DNA of 33,717 bases from Desulfobacteraceae bacterium (GCA_011390065.1 JAABTD010000028.1:1-33717), one strand, 5' to 3'; positions 1 through 10,016 are shown, counted from the first letter of the stretch. Notes: generated by a model not told the origin, from the sequence alone. Made by a program: numbers and translations.

Positions 1-788
1 GGGAGACCCTGCCCTGGCGGGTGCTCAAGCCAACGGACCGGGCCCGGGCCGAAGGGTTTCTGAAAGAGGCCCTGGAGAATGAGGCCCCCGGTCAAACCTG
101 CACCCTGACCCTGCTCACCGCCGACGGCGAGGAGCGGCAGGTGGAGATCACCATCAACCAGGTTTTCGACGGCGGCCAACCGGCCGTTCTGGGCACCGCC
201 ATCGATATCACGGCCCACAAGCTGCTGGAGGACGAACTCAGGGAGCGCCTCGACGCCCGGACCCTGGAACTGACCGAAGCCCTGCGGAAGCTGGAAGATG
301 AAGTGGGCGAGAACGCCATGAACACCCATCTCGTCGCCGAAGAGACCCAAGAGGCCGAGACGCTGGGCCGGAAGATCGAAAACCTCAACACCGCCCTGGA
401 GGTGCTGCTCCAGAAACGGCAGGACGACCGGAAGGAAATCGAGGAAAACGTCACCGCCAACGTCCATCAAGTGATCCTGCCCCAGATTCAGACCCTCCGG
501 ACCCACACCAAAAACCAGGAGGTCCGCCGCTGCCTGGACCTGCTGGAAAAAGAACTCCACGAGATGACCTCCGGTTTCGCCTGCACCCTCACGGGCCGGT
601 ACAACCTGTCGGCCACGGAAATCCGCATCGCCCACCTCATCAAGGAGGGGCTCACCTCCGACGAAATCTCCGAACACCTCAACCTCGCCACCAAGACCAT
701 CAGCTACCACCGGAACAACATCCGCAAAAAGCTGGGTCTTCACAATAAAAAAGCGAATCTGCAGACCTACTTGCTGTCGCTGTCCTGA
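1..788 (+). CDS. PAS-domain / LuxR-type HTH transcriptional regulator, 3' part
   Basis: The reading frame is already open at the left edge (codons in phase from base 3), so this is the C-terminal part of a longer protein. The GTG at 21 should not be taken as the start. The visible part begins with the end of a PAS-like sensor domain (pattern ending in GTAIDITAHK around residue 60), continues through a roughly 100-residue charged coiled coil (ELRERLDARTLELTEAL onwards), and ends in a LuxR/GerE helix-turn-helix (LSATEIRIAHLIKEG, then [16 protein letters not shown]). Regulators of this build sense a ligand or partner through PAS and bind DNA through the C-terminal domain; the signal cannot be told from sequence. 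Its last 114 bases are repeated at 2496-2609. Confident about domain class, not about role. Confidence 0.8.
   Translation, partial: ETLPWRVLKPTDRARAEGFLKEALENEAPGQTCTLTLLTADGEERQVEITINQVFDGGQPAVLGTAIDITAHKLLEDELRERLDARTLELTEALRKLEDEVGENAMNTHLVAEETQEAETLGRKIENLNTALEVLLQKRQDDRKEIEENVTANVHQVILPQIQTLRTHTKNQEVRRCLDLLEKELHEMTSGFACTLTGRYNLSATEIRIAHLIKEGLTSDEISEHLNLATKTISYHRNNIRKKLGLHNKKANLQTYLLSLS
675..788 (+). repeat. Direct repeat copy 1 (3' end of the LuxR-type gene)
   Basis: This stretch matches 2496-2609 at constant offset 1821. I count 7 mismatches in 114 positions, including 76 consecutive identical bases (691-766 against 2512-2587). Five of the mismatches fall in the last 22 bases. The hipA-hipB pair lies between the two copies. 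Confidence 0.9.
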
Positions 789-845
789 ACCACCCGGTTT
801 GCCCGGTAGAATTTGGGAAATGGCGGCGGGGGACAGGGATTTGAT

Positions 846-896
846 ATGATAATGGCAAATTTTCTTGCGATGTAGGCGGAAATTTGCCATTATCAT
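846..896. promoter_or_regulatory. 17-bp perfect inverted repeat just upstream of hipA, probable operator or stem-loop
   Basis: The arms 846-862 (ATGATAATGGCAAATTT) and 880-896 are perfect reverse complements separated by 17 bases. The right arm ends 3 bases before the ATG at 900. A smaller palindrome, TGCCAT-TATC-ATGGCA (885-900), runs into the start codon. HipB-type antitoxins are known to repress their operons through inverted repeats in this position, so an operator is the likeliest reading. A hairpin in the transcript hiding the start is the alternative. The AT-rich arms contain a possible -10 (TATGAT, 845-850), but I see no convincing -35. Confidence 0.6.
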
Positions 897-899
897 GGC

Positions 900-2195
900 A
901 TGAAATGCGATATCGAGATCTTTCTAAGGGGGACATGGGTCAAGGCCGCCTCCTTTGAATTGAATGACGCCGGTGAGGTCGACAAGGGCGTCCAGGGGGC
1001 GGGATTTTTCGAATACGACCTGGATTACGCACTGGACCATCTCAACGCCGGCGGCGTCGATGCGGTTTCCTGCCGTTTTCCGGTTGATTTTGAATATCGG
1101 CGTCTGCCGGGATGGCCCGCGTTTCTGTTGGATATTTTGCCTGCCGGGGCCAATCGCCGATTTTTTCTAAATGAACTGGGCATCGAGAACCGCCCAGGCG
1201 CCGACTGGCCCTTGCTGTTGAAGGGCGGCGGCAACCCGCCTGGCAACATTCGCATCGCACAGGCCGCGCCGCCCTCCAAAAAAGGGTTTTCCCACGAGGG
1301 GTTCAGGTATGAAGAAGTCCTTGACCGGGGCGAGGACTTTATTGAATACGCCAGGGAAAACAACGCGCCGGTGGCCGGATCCAGCGGCGCCCAGGGGGAG
1401 GCGCCGAAATTTCTGTTGACCCAGGACCGGGGCGGCCGGTGGCATGCCGACGGGGCGCTTCCCGACGACCTGGCCCATCGGCACTGGCTGGTGAAATTCC
1501 CCAGGGGAAAAAAGCCGTCCGATCGGGACATCCTCCGCAACGAAGGGGCTTACCACTGTGTGGCTCGGAAAGTGGGGCTGAACGTGGGCGCCCCCGTCAG
1601 GTTCGATGCCGATGCGTTGTTCGTCCCGAGATTCGACCGGGAAACCGTTGAAACGGGCGTCCATCGCTTCGGTCTCGAGAGCCTTGCGTCCCTTTCGAAT
1701 GTCCCGTCGTTCGGCGCGCCCGTCCCCATGGAGACGCTGTGCGGGGCCATCTCCCGATTTTCTTCGGACCCGGCGGCGGATATCCGGGAGTTCGTCTTCC
1801 GGGACGTCCTGAATGCAGCGCTGGGCAATACGGACAATCACGGCCGCAATTCGGCCGTGCTCAAAACCCTGGACGGGGCGGTCAGGCTGGCGCCGCTTTT
1901 CGATTTTGCGCCCATGTTTCTCGACGACCAGGGGATTCCCAGGATCTGCCGGTGGACCGGCGCCGAATCCGGCGGCATGCCGGACTGGGGGGACGCCGTG
2001 GAAAACCTGAAGACCTTCGGCATGGATGCGAAGGCGCTCCGGGCGGAGCTGGCCGGGTTTTCGGGGACGGTCGAACGGCTCCCGGACATCATGGCGGGAT
2101 GCGGGGTCGATGGGTGGCTCATCGAACGCCTGTTTCGCCGCATCGGGTCGGTTCGGGCATCGCTCCAAAACGCTGAACCGGCCGTCTATTCGTAA
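900..2195 (+). CDS. hipA: HipA-family serine/threonine kinase toxin (module 1)
   Basis: This 431-residue protein has the HipA kinase signatures: a glycine-rich loop with PK (GSSGAQGEAPK, residues 160-170), the ATP-binding lysine in WLVKFP (K199), the catalytic loop NTDNHGRN (310-317, with D312 and N317) and the metal-binding aspartate in LFDFAP (D335). HipA kinases phosphorylate cytoplasmic targets such as glutamyl-tRNA synthetase and cause dormancy; the target of this member is unknown. The ATG at 900 has no Shine-Dalgarno sequence before it but sits right against the inverted repeat 846-896, so translation may be leaderless or structured. The HTH partner starts 6 bases after the stop, which is the reverse of the classical hipB-hipA order. 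All kinase residues appear intact. Confidence 0.88.
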   Translation: MKCDIEIFLRGTWVKAASFELNDAGEVDKGVQGAGFFEYDLDYALDHLNAGGVDAVSCRFPVDFEYRRLPGWPAFLLDILPAGANRRFFLNELGIENRPGADWPLLLKGGGNPPGNIRIAQAAPPSKKGFSHEGFRYEEVLDRGEDFIEYARENNAPVAGSSGAQGEAPKFLLTQDRGGRWHADGALPDDLAHRHWLVKFPRGKKPSDRDILRNEGAYHCVARKVGLNVGAPVRFDADALFVPRFDRETVETGVHRFGLESLASLSNVPSFGAPVPMETLCGAISRFSSDPAADIREFVFRDVLNAALGNTDNHGRNSAVLKTLDGAVRLAPLFDFAPMFLDDQGIPRICRWTGAESGGMPDWGDAVENLKTFGMDAKALRAELAGFSGTVERLPDIMAGCGVDGWLIERLFRRIGSVRASLQNAEPAVYS

Positions 2196-2201
2196 CCGCC
2201 C

Positions 2202-2483
2202 ATGTCCGAAAAGAATCGAAACCCTCGCCGGAAGGATCTTCGGCGCCGCTTTTACGAGGACCTTGACGAAGGCCGGCTGACGGACCTCCCCGACACCCTG
2301 CGCCGGATGCGCAAGGCCGTCGGATTGACCCAGACCGAGTATGCGCGCCTGGCCGGCGTGGCCCCCCGCGTGTTGATCGACCTGGAACGGGGCGTGGGGA
2401 ACCCGACGCTGAAAACCCTGGAAAAGCTGGCGGCGCCGTTCGGGCTGCGGGTGGGGTTGAAGCGGAAGAGTGGGCGGCCTTGA
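2202..2483 (+). CDS. hipB: XRE-family HTH antitoxin/repressor (module 1)
   Basis: This 93-residue basic protein has an XRE-type helix-turn-helix (LRRMRKAVGLTQTEYARLAG, then PRVLIDLERGVGNPTLKTLEKLAAPFGL, about residues 33-83). It follows hipA by 6 bases and is presumably cotranscribed, so it is the natural HipB-like antitoxin and the candidate protein for the inverted repeat at 846-896. The first 30 residues are charged and may form the arm that contacts the kinase; that is inference. No clear Shine-Dalgarno sequence precedes the ATG, which suggests translational coupling to hipA. Compared with the HTH protein of module 2 it resembles only the general fold, so the two modules are not a recent duplication. 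Confidence 0.8.
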   Translation: MSEKNRNPRRKDLRRRFYEDLDEGRLTDLPDTLRRMRKAVGLTQTEYARLAGVAPRVLIDLERGVGNPTLKTLEKLAAPFGLRVGLKRKSGRP

Positions 2484-2495
2484 CGGCTGGGAAGC

Positions 2496-2609
2496 CACCC
2501 CAACCTCGCCGCCAAGACCATCAGCTACCACCGGAACAACATCCGCAAAAAGCTGGGTCTTCACAATAAAAAAGCGAATCTGCAGACTTTCCTGCTGTCA
2601 CTTTCCTGA
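2496..2609 (+). pseudogene. 3' fragment of a LuxR-type regulator gene (direct repeat copy 2)
   Basis: The frame ending at TGA 2607-2609 encodes [20 protein letters not shown] and onwards to TFLLSLS, matching the last ~37 residues of the regulator at the left edge (one Y-to-F change near the end). It is not in frame with the HTH gene that stops at 2483, has no start of its own, and lacks the rest of the domain, so it is a remnant. It marks either a former tandem paralogue cut by arrival of the hipA-hipB pair, or a duplicated junction made when that pair integrated. Confidence 0.85.
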
Positions 2610-2612
2610 GCC

Positions 2613-2651
2613 CCTTGGATTTTACCGGTAAAATGCCGGTAAAATCCAAGG
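2613..2651. terminator. Perfect 16-bp stem hairpin after the LuxR fragment
   Basis: The arms 2613-2628 (CCTTGGATTTTACCGG) and 2636-2651 are perfect reverse complements around a 7-base loop. It starts 4 bases after the stop codon of the gene fragment, where a terminator would lie, but there is no strong T run after it. It may be a terminator, an mRNA-stabilising structure, or an operator-like palindrome. Confidence 0.55.
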
Positions 2652-2850
2652 CTTCCTTTGCCGAACCGCAATTGCCGGCAAGCGGTGTCATCCTCGACGG
2701 AATCATGGCGCCGGAGCCGACCTCCTGGTAAACGTCAGGCAGAGGGCCGTGTATCGTCTCAAGGTTACGGGTTTTATACTATTAAAACATCCCGATTCGA
2801 ATCGGGATGTTCAGAATGAAACCGAAAGATCTCCGAAATGCCCCGGGAAT
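2652..2850. other. Intergenic stretch without a convincing gene
   Basis: Between the hairpin and the first REP-like element I see no reading frame with a recognisable domain and start. The stretch does contain the perfect palindrome listed at 2786-2811. A 32-codon frame opens at the ATG at 2633 but has no Shine-Dalgarno sequence and no recognisable content. Confidence 0.5.
2786..2811. repeat. Perfect 26-bp palindrome
   Basis: AACATCCCGATTC is followed directly by its reverse complement, with no loop bases. It lies about 130 bases before the response regulator start. It could be an operator for a dimeric regulator or a stem-loop; no T run follows on the plus strand. Confidence 0.6.
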
Positions 2851-2881
2851 CTCCCTCCCCCTCGACGGGGGAGGGCCGGGG
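2851..2881 (+). repeat. REP-like GC-rich element, left copy
   Basis: This 31-base C- and G-rich near-palindrome centres on CCCTCGACGGGGG. Its exact reverse complement occurs at 3328-3358, so the two form a perfect inverted repeat around the response regulator. Sequences of this type are common dispersed intergenic repeats in GC-rich proteobacteria. Confidence 0.8.
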
Positions 2882-2939
2882 AGGGGGTGAAACGCCCGAT
2901 GCCCGAACGCGACGCGAAAACGAAAGGAAAAACAACGCC

Positions 2940-3392
2940 ATGACCGCTGATTCAGCGACCATTTTGTACATCGACGACGAAAAACCGATCCTGGAGATGA
3001 TCCGCCAGAGCCTCGGACGGATGGGCTACGGCGTGCTGGCCGTGGAGAATCCCGAGGAGGCCCTCGACCTGTTCCGCTTCGACCCCGGCCGTTTCGACAT
3101 GGTGATCACGGATCAGGTTATGCCGGAGATGAACGGCGACCGGCTGGCCGAAAAGCTGCTCAACATCCGGCCCGAGATTCCCATCATCCTCTGCACCGGC
3201 TCGGCCGGCATGAACCTGCGGGAGGTTTACGCCCTGGGCGTCCGGGCCTGCCTGCTGAAGCCGGTAGCGCGAGCCTGCATGGCCGAGACCATCCGTCGGC
3301 TGCTCTCGCAACCCGCCGTCGCTCCCACCCCGGCCCTCCCCCGTCGAGGGGGAGGGAGGTCTCCGTTTCATTCCGGCGATCTACCGGTTTAG
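2940..3392 (+). CDS. Single-domain response regulator (CheY-like receiver)
   Basis: The receiver domain starts TILYIDDEKPILEMI, with the acidic pair at residues 11-12 after the first beta strand. The phospho-acceptor aspartate sits in DMVITDQVMPEMNGD, followed by the conserved T/S in ILCTGS and the lysine in LLKPVA. There is no output domain. The ATG at 2940 is chosen because AAAGGAA lies about 10 bases upstream and the receiver fold begins just after it; an upstream ATG at 2838 would translate the REP-like repeat. The last ~25 residues (after LLSQPAVA, including PTPALPRRGGG) are encoded by the right copy of that repeat and look like a read-through tail, not domain sequence. No kinase gene is adjacent. 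Confidence 0.85.
   Translation: MTADSATILYIDDEKPILEMIRQSLGRMGYGVLAVENPEEALDLFRFDPGRFDMVITDQVMPEMNGDRLAEKLLNIRPEIPIILCTGSAGMNLREVYALGVRACLLKPVARACMAETIRRLLSQPAVAPTPALPRRGGGRSPFHSGDLPV
3328..3358 (-). repeat. REP-like GC-rich element, right copy (inside the response regulator 3' end)
   Basis: This is the exact reverse complement of 2851-2881. It lies inside the coding sequence and supplies the proline/arginine/glycine-rich C-terminal tail of the response regulator. Confidence 0.8.
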
Positions 3393-3419
3393 TCCTGAAT
3401 GTCCTGACCCCGAAATAAG

Positions 3420-3453
3420 AAAGGGGATAACGATCATGATCGTTATCCCCTTT
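3420..3453 (-). terminator. Perfect 34-bp palindrome after tRNA-Asp
   Basis: AAAGGGGATAACGATCA is followed directly by its reverse complement. It lies 6 bases beyond the CCA end of tRNA-Asp on the minus strand and ends in an A/T-rich edge on either side (AAA...TTT). It is best read as the terminator of the tRNA-Val/tRNA-Asp transcript. Since it is symmetrical it could also stop the response regulator transcript from the other side. Confidence 0.7.
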
Positions 3454-3459
3454 GACGAG

Positions 3460-3536
<77 letters not shown>

Positions 3537-3582
3537 GAATCATTATTTTCATATCCTTCTGCGGGCAGCCGACGCCTCAAGA

Positions 3583-3658
3583 TGGTAGGCGGAACAGGGC
3601 TTGAACCTGTGACCCTCGGCTTGTAAGGCCGATGCTCTCCCAACTGAGCTATCCGCCC
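3583..3658 (-). tRNA. tRNA-Val (TAC)
   Basis: On the minus strand the 76-nt sequence has the acceptor stem GGGCGGA/TCCGCCT, D arm TAGCTCAGTTGGGAGAGC, anticodon loop CTTACAA (anticodon TAC) in the stem TCGGC/GCCGA, and a T arm with GGTTCAAGCC. CCA is encoded. It lies 46 bases upstream of tRNA-Asp, probably in the same transcript. Confidence 0.95.
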
Positions 3659-3682
3659 ATGCTGCTCCCGCAAACAAGAGAG

Positions 3683-3712
3683 TATTTAGCAAAAACCGCG
3701 TTCAGAAGTCAA
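3683..3712 (-). promoter_or_regulatory. Probable sigma-70 promoter of tRNA-Val/tRNA-Asp
   Basis: Read on the minus strand: -35 TTGACT (3712-3707), an 18-base spacer, then -10 TAAATA (3688-3683). The predicted start is about 18 bases before the tRNA-Val 5' end. Confidence 0.6.
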
Positions 3713-3787
3713 GCAAAAAAGGGCGCAGGTCGATAAAAATATCCGGCCACGGTCATCGTTTTGCCTAACGCCCTGATTTTTCATGAG

Positions 3788-3804
3788 CGGCGCTCAAAGC
3801 GCCG
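3788..3804 (-). terminator. Short hairpin just past lon
   Basis: CGGCGC and GCGCCG form a 6-bp stem around TCAAA, 5 bases past the lon stop on the minus strand. An A-rich stretch follows instead of a T run, so termination is plausible but not certain. Confidence 0.35.
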
Positions 3805-3809
3805 GCCCC

Positions 3810-6257
<2,448 letters not shown>

Positions 6258-6343
6258 GTTAAAATAACCCCGATGCGGTTAAATGGGAAAACAATACTTG
6301 CACAAAATATGGATGTTCGGATGTACCAGCGGGGAGGGGGATG

Positions 6344-6372
6344 CCGGTCGACGACGGATGCTCGTCGACCGG
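6344..6372 (-). terminator. Hairpin between clpX and lon
   Basis: CCGGTCGACGA (6344-6354) and its reverse complement (6362-6372) form an 11-bp perfect stem with a 7-base loop, 17 bases after the clpX stop on the minus strand. No T run follows, so it may attenuate or protect the clpX 3' end instead of ending transcription fully. Confidence 0.5.
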
Positions 6373-6389
6373 CCGTGTCGGTTCAGCGG

Positions 6390-7634
6390 TCAGGCCTGCT
6401 TCTTGGTCTGCTCGTACAACAGGATCGGGTCTTCATTGTGAAGAACGACATCCTCCCCGATCACGCATTCCTTCACGTTTTCGGTGGAGGGAATGTCGTA
6501 CATGATGTCGAGCATGCACTTTTCCATAATGGCCCGAAGCCCCCGGGCCCCGGATTTTCGTTTCAGCGCCTCGGAGGCCACGGCCGCAAGGGCGCTGTCG
6601 GTCATGCGAAGATTGACGCCTTCGATCTCGAACAACTTCTGGAATTGCTTGATCAAAGCGTTTTTCGGCTCTGTGAGGATCCGGACCAGGGCTTCCTGGT
6701 CGAGTTCATGGAGCGTGGCGATCACCGGCAGACGACCCAGGAACTCGGGGATCAGCCCATATTTAATCAGGTCTTCGGGCTGGATCTGTTTGAGGGTTTC
6801 GCCGATGTTCTTCTCTTCCATCTTGACCAGCTTCGCCCCGAAGCCCATGGATTTCTGGGCGATGCGGCGCTGGATGACTTTTTCCAGACCGTTGAAGGTG
6901 CCGCCGCAGATGAACAGGATGTTGGAGGTGTCCACCTTGACGAAATCCTGTTGGGGATGTTTGCGCCCCCCCTTGGGCGGCACGCTGGCCGTGGTGCCTT
7001 CGATGATCTTGAGCAGGGCCTGCTGGACGCCCTCGCCCGATACGTCCCGGGTGATGGAGGGGTTGTCTGATTTGCTGGCGATTTTGTCGATCTCGTCGAT
7101 GTAGACGATGCCGCGTTTGGCCCGCTCCACGTCGTAGTCGGCGTTCTGGAGCAGCGAGAGGATGATGTTTTCCACATCTTCCCCCACATAGCCGGCCTCG
7201 GTCAGGCTGGTGGCGTCGGCGATGGTGAAGGGGACGTTGAGAAACCGGGCCAGGGTCTGGGCCAGAAGGGTCTTGCCCGACCCGGTGGGCCCGATGAGCA
7301 TGATGTTGCTCTTCTGGATCTCCACGTCGTCGGTCTTCACCGCAGATCCCAGCCGCTTGTAGTGATTGTAAACCGCTACCGACAGCACCTTTTTGGCGGC
7401 GTCCTGCTGAATGACGTAATCATCCAGAGAGCATTTGATGTCTTTGGGCAGCGGGGAGCTTTCCGACTCGCGGACGTCTTTTTCGCTTTCTTCCTCGATA
7501 ATCTCGCTGCAAAGCTGGATGCATTCATCGCAGATATAGACCGCGGGGCCTGCGATCAGTTTTTTAACCTCTTTCTGATTTTTTCCGCAGAAGGAACAGA
7601 ACAGATTCTCGTTGTCGTTGCGCTTTTTACTCAT
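6390..7634 (-). CDS. clpX: ClpX, ATPase subunit of the ClpXP protease
   Basis: This 414-residue AAA+ unfoldase has an N-terminal C4 zinc-binding domain (C13, C16, C35 and C38 in LFCSFCG and YICDEC), Walker A GPTGSGKT (115-122), Walker B with [10 protein letters not shown], and the conserved sensor/arginine regions including the [11 protein letters not shown] and PEFLGRLPV stretches. It recognises tagged substrates, unfolds them and feeds ClpP. Its ATG overlaps the clpP stop by 4 bases (ATGA), so the two are translationally coupled. Length and motifs are normal for the family. Confidence 0.97.
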   Translation of the reverse strand: MSKKRNDNENLFCSFCGKNQKEVKKLIAGPAVYICDECIQLCSEIIEEESEKDVRESESSPLPKDIKCSLDDYVIQQDAAKKVLSVAVYNHYKRLGSAVKTDDVEIQKSNIMLIGPTGSGKTLLAQTLARFLNVPFTIADATSLTEAGYVGEDVENIILSLLQNADYDVERAKRGIVYIDEIDKIASKSDNPSITRDVSGEGVQQALLKIIEGTTASVPPKGGRKHPQQDFVKVDTSNILFICGGTFNGLEKVIQRRIAQKSMGFGAKLVKMEEKNIGETLKQIQPEDLIKYGLIPEFLGRLPVIATLHELDQEALVRILTEPKNALIKQFQKLFEIEGVNLRMTDSALAAVASEALKRKSGARGLRAIMEKCMLDIMYDIPSTENVKECVIGEDVVLHNEDPILLYEQTKKQA

Positions 7635-8263
7635 TTGTCGCTTCCTCCGTCGGGTTCCTCGATCTGATCAAGATCATCGCGATTGATGATCACATGGTCG
7701 ATCAGCCCGTATTCTTGTGCCTCTTTGCCTGACATGAAGAAGTCGCGATCGGTGTCTTTCTCGACACGCTCGATGTCTTTTCCGGTATGATAGGACAGGA
7801 TCTGGTTCAGGGTGTCGCGCATGCGCAGGATCTCTTTGGCTTGGATGGCGATGTCTGACGCCTGGCCCTGGGACCCGCCCAGGGGCTGGTGAATCATGAT
7901 CCGGGCGTTGGGCAGGGCGTACCGCTTCCCCCGGGCCCCGGCGCCCAGGAGCAACGCCCCCATGCTGGCGGCCTGTCCGATGCAGACCGTGGCGATATCG
8001 GGCTTGATGTACTGCATGGTGTCGTATACCGCCAGTCCGGCGGTCACGATCCCGCCCGGCGAGTTGACGTAAAAATTGATGTCTTTCTCGGGGTCTTCCG
8101 ATTCCAGGAACAACAGTTGGGCGATCAGCAGGTTCGCGATCTCGTCCGTGACGGTGGATCCCAGAAAGATGATCCGGTCTTTGAGCAGCCGGGAGTAGAT
8201 GTCATAGGCCCGCTCGCCTCTGCTGCTTTGTTCGATGACCATTGGAATTAATGGCACAGGCAA
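7631..8263 (-). CDS. clpP: ClpP, proteolytic subunit of the ClpXP protease
   Basis: This 210-residue serine peptidase has the catalytic triad S100 (GQAASMG), H125 (MIHQPLGG) and D174 (DRDFFM). The N-terminus begins [27 protein letters not shown], the usual ClpP start with a very short propeptide. The protein forms the tetradecameric chamber of ClpXP. It lies 66 bases downstream of the trigger factor gene and overlaps clpX by 4 bases, a standard arrangement. No anomalies are seen. Confidence 0.97.
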   Translation of the reverse strand: MPVPLIPMVIEQSSRGERAYDIYSRLLKDRIIFLGSTVTDEIANLLIAQLLFLESEDPEKDINFYVNSPGGIVTAGLAVYDTMQYIKPDIATVCIGQAASMGALLLGAGARGKRYALPNARIMIHQPLGGSQGQASDIAIQAKEILRMRDTLNQILSYHTGKDIERVEKDTDRDFFMSGKEAQEYGLIDHVIINRDDLDQIEEPDGGSDK

Positions 8264-8329
8264 ACTCCTTTTATGGCATTGGACCGCGTCTTTCCATAAT
8301 CCGGTGAGACGCGGCGCGTGGGTTGCAAC

Positions 8330-9673
8330 TTATTCGACGGGACTTTCCGCTTCCGCCGCCCGGGCGTCCGCTTCCGGTTCCGCTTCGACTTCTTCAACGT
8401 CGCTGTTTTCTATGATAAGATCAATCGCCTTTTTTTCAAGCAGGGTGTGTTTCAGGAAGGACAGCTTTTCCTGATTCTGCGTGTAGTGCTCCCGGACCGC
8501 GTCCACTGTGGCGCCGGCGGATTGGGCGATGGATTGAAAGGGTTCCTGCAATTCTTCATCGGGCAACTCGAGGTTCATCTGTTCGATGAGCTTGGAAAGG
8601 ATCAGGTGGCGGCGAACCTGCTGCACCGCCGTTTCACGATGGTCCTCGGCGATTTTTTCAGGGGTGATCCCGAGGCTTTCCATGGTGATGTTGTTGGACT
8701 CGAACTGCCGGCGAAAATCTTCGATAATGGCGTTGGTTTCCGATTCAACCAATGTATCGGGCACTTCGAAATCGGTTTGTTCCAGCAGGGCGGAAAAGAC
8801 CTGTTCGCTGATTTCCTGCTCCGAGCGCTTGTCGTACCCCTGCTTCAGGTTGGCCCGAATGGCGTCCCTGAGAGCGTCAAGGTTTGCGAAAGCACCGAAA
8901 TTTTTAGCCAGTTCATCATCGATGGGGGGCAGGACCTCCTCCCGGATCTCTTTGATGGTGATCCTGAAGTCGACCGTCTGGCCGGCCAGGTTCGCGTTGC
9001 CGTAATCTCCGGGAAAGGCGACCTGGACGTCCACCGTCTCTCCGGGCATTTTGCCGGGCAGGGCCTCGTCGATCTCCGGGGCGATGGCGGCCCGGCCGAT
9101 TTCCAGAGTGTGGTTTTCTGAAGACCCGATCGCCTCGAAGGGGGCGCCCTCCTGGGTCGCTTCATAGTCGACCACCACGAAGTCGCCCTTCTGCACAGGA
9201 CGCTCTTCGGTCACGGGTTTGTGCTCCGACACCTTCTTCTGGAGCATCCGCAGCTGGGCGTCGATCTCTTCCTCGCCGACCGGATAGATCGACTTTTTCA
9301 GCTTCAAGCCGGAATAATCGATGTCGGGGATGTCGGGTGCGATTTCCACGGTGGCGTCGTACCGGAAGGGAACGGCTTCGTCCAGTTCGAACGGCGCGAT
9401 GTCCGGCGCGCCCACCATCCGGAGTTCGTGTTCGCGGATGGCGTCAAAGAGGGTGGTCTGGATCAGGTTCTGGGAGACGTCCGCATCCACATCGCTTTTA
9501 TAAAGCCGTTTGAGCACGTTCCGAGGCACTTTTCCGGGTCGAAACCCTTTCACCTTGACTTTTTTGCTCAAGTCGCGATAGGCCTCGTCCATCTTCTGCT
9601 TCACCTCTTCCTGGGGCACTTCCACGTGAAGCACTTTTTTGACGCTGCTGAGATCCTCTAAACGAACCGGCAT
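8330..9673 (-). CDS. tig: Trigger factor, ribosome-associated chaperone
   Basis: The 447-residue protein has the N-terminal ribosome-binding domain with the signature GFRPGKVP, a central FKBP-type peptidyl-prolyl isomerase domain (around KGDFVVVDYEA) and a long helical C-terminal domain that cradles nascent chains. The end is acidic and alanine-rich (EVEAEPEADARAAEAES). The ATG at 9673 is chosen because AAAGGAAG lies just upstream and trigger factors start MPVxxEDLSSVKK; an in-frame upstream ATG at 9727 lies inside a hairpin and is unlikely. It is the first protein gene of the tig-clpP-clpX-lon block and lies downstream of tRNA-Leu. Confidence 0.95.
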   Translation of the reverse strand: MPVRLEDLSSVKKVLHVEVPQEEVKQKMDEAYRDLSKKVKVKGFRPGKVPRNVLKRLYKSDVDADVSQNLIQTTLFDAIREHELRMVGAPDIAPFELDEAVPFRYDATVEIAPDIPDIDYSGLKLKKSIYPVGEEEIDAQLRMLQKKVSEHKPVTEERPVQKGDFVVVDYEATQEGAPFEAIGSSENHTLEIGRAAIAPEIDEALPGKMPGETVDVQVAFPGDYGNANLAGQTVDFRITIKEIREEVLPPIDDELAKNFGAFANLDALRDAIRANLKQGYDKRSEQEISEQVFSALLEQTDFEVPDTLVESETNAIIEDFRRQFESNNITMESLGITPEKIAEDHRETAVQQVRRHLILSKLIEQMNLELPDEELQEPFQSIAQSAGATVDAVREHYTQNQEKLSFLKHTLLEKKAIDLIIENSDVEEVEAEPEADARAAEAESPVE

Positions 9674-9697
9674 AATCTTCCTTTCTACATAATCAAA

Positions 9698-9726
9698 TGC
9701 CTGAAGGCTCGATGCGTCTTCAGGCA
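9698..9726 (-). terminator. Hairpin between tRNA-Leu and tig
   Basis: TGCCTGAAG and CTTCAGGCA form a perfect 9-bp stem with an 11-base loop; on the minus strand it is followed by ATTTGATTAT. It lies 93 bases after tRNA-Leu and 25 bases before tig. It may end part of the tRNA transcript or mark processing between the tRNA and the tig mRNA. Confidence 0.5.
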
Positions 9727-9818
9727 CTGTCGCGCGTTAATTAATATTATAGACTGAATGTCAGGTTTATGCAATGTTCGACCCTGTTTAGACAATCGGG
9801 CGTCCCAAACAGGCTCGC

Positions 9819-9905
9819 TGGTGCGAGAGGGGAGACTCGAACTCCCATTCTGTCGCCAGAGCTGGATCCTAAGTCCAGTGCGTCTACCAGTTCCGCCACT
9901 CTCGC
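9819..9905 (-). tRNA. tRNA-Leu (TAG)
   Basis: On the minus strand this 87-nt class II tRNA has acceptor stem GCGAGAG/CTCTCGC, anticodon loop CTTAGGA (anticodon TAG) in the stem CTGGA/TCCAG, a long variable arm, a T arm with GAGTTCGAGTC, and an encoded CCA. It is followed on the same strand by tig. Confidence 0.95.
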
Positions 9906-9971
9906 CGGCATGTGGATTTCCGAGAAGCTCAGAGGAACGTAAGCGAAAGAAATCCGGAGAAAACAGCAACA

Positions 9972-10000
9972 AAAATAGTATCAATCTCCGGGGGTGTCAA
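9972..10000 (-). promoter_or_regulatory. Sigma-70-type promoter P2 for tRNA-Leu/tig
   Basis: Minus strand: -35 TTGACA (10000-9995), 17-base spacer, -10 TATTTT (9977-9972). The predicted start lies about 60 bases before tRNA-Leu. Confidence 0.65.
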
Positions 10001-10016
10001 GCGAAAACAGCCCAAA

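Noticed and set aside
2851-3358. The two 31-base elements as a CRISPR array or insertion sequence ends
   Set aside because: There are only two copies, inverted, with no regular spacers and no transposase between them; a REP-like repeat pair explains them better.
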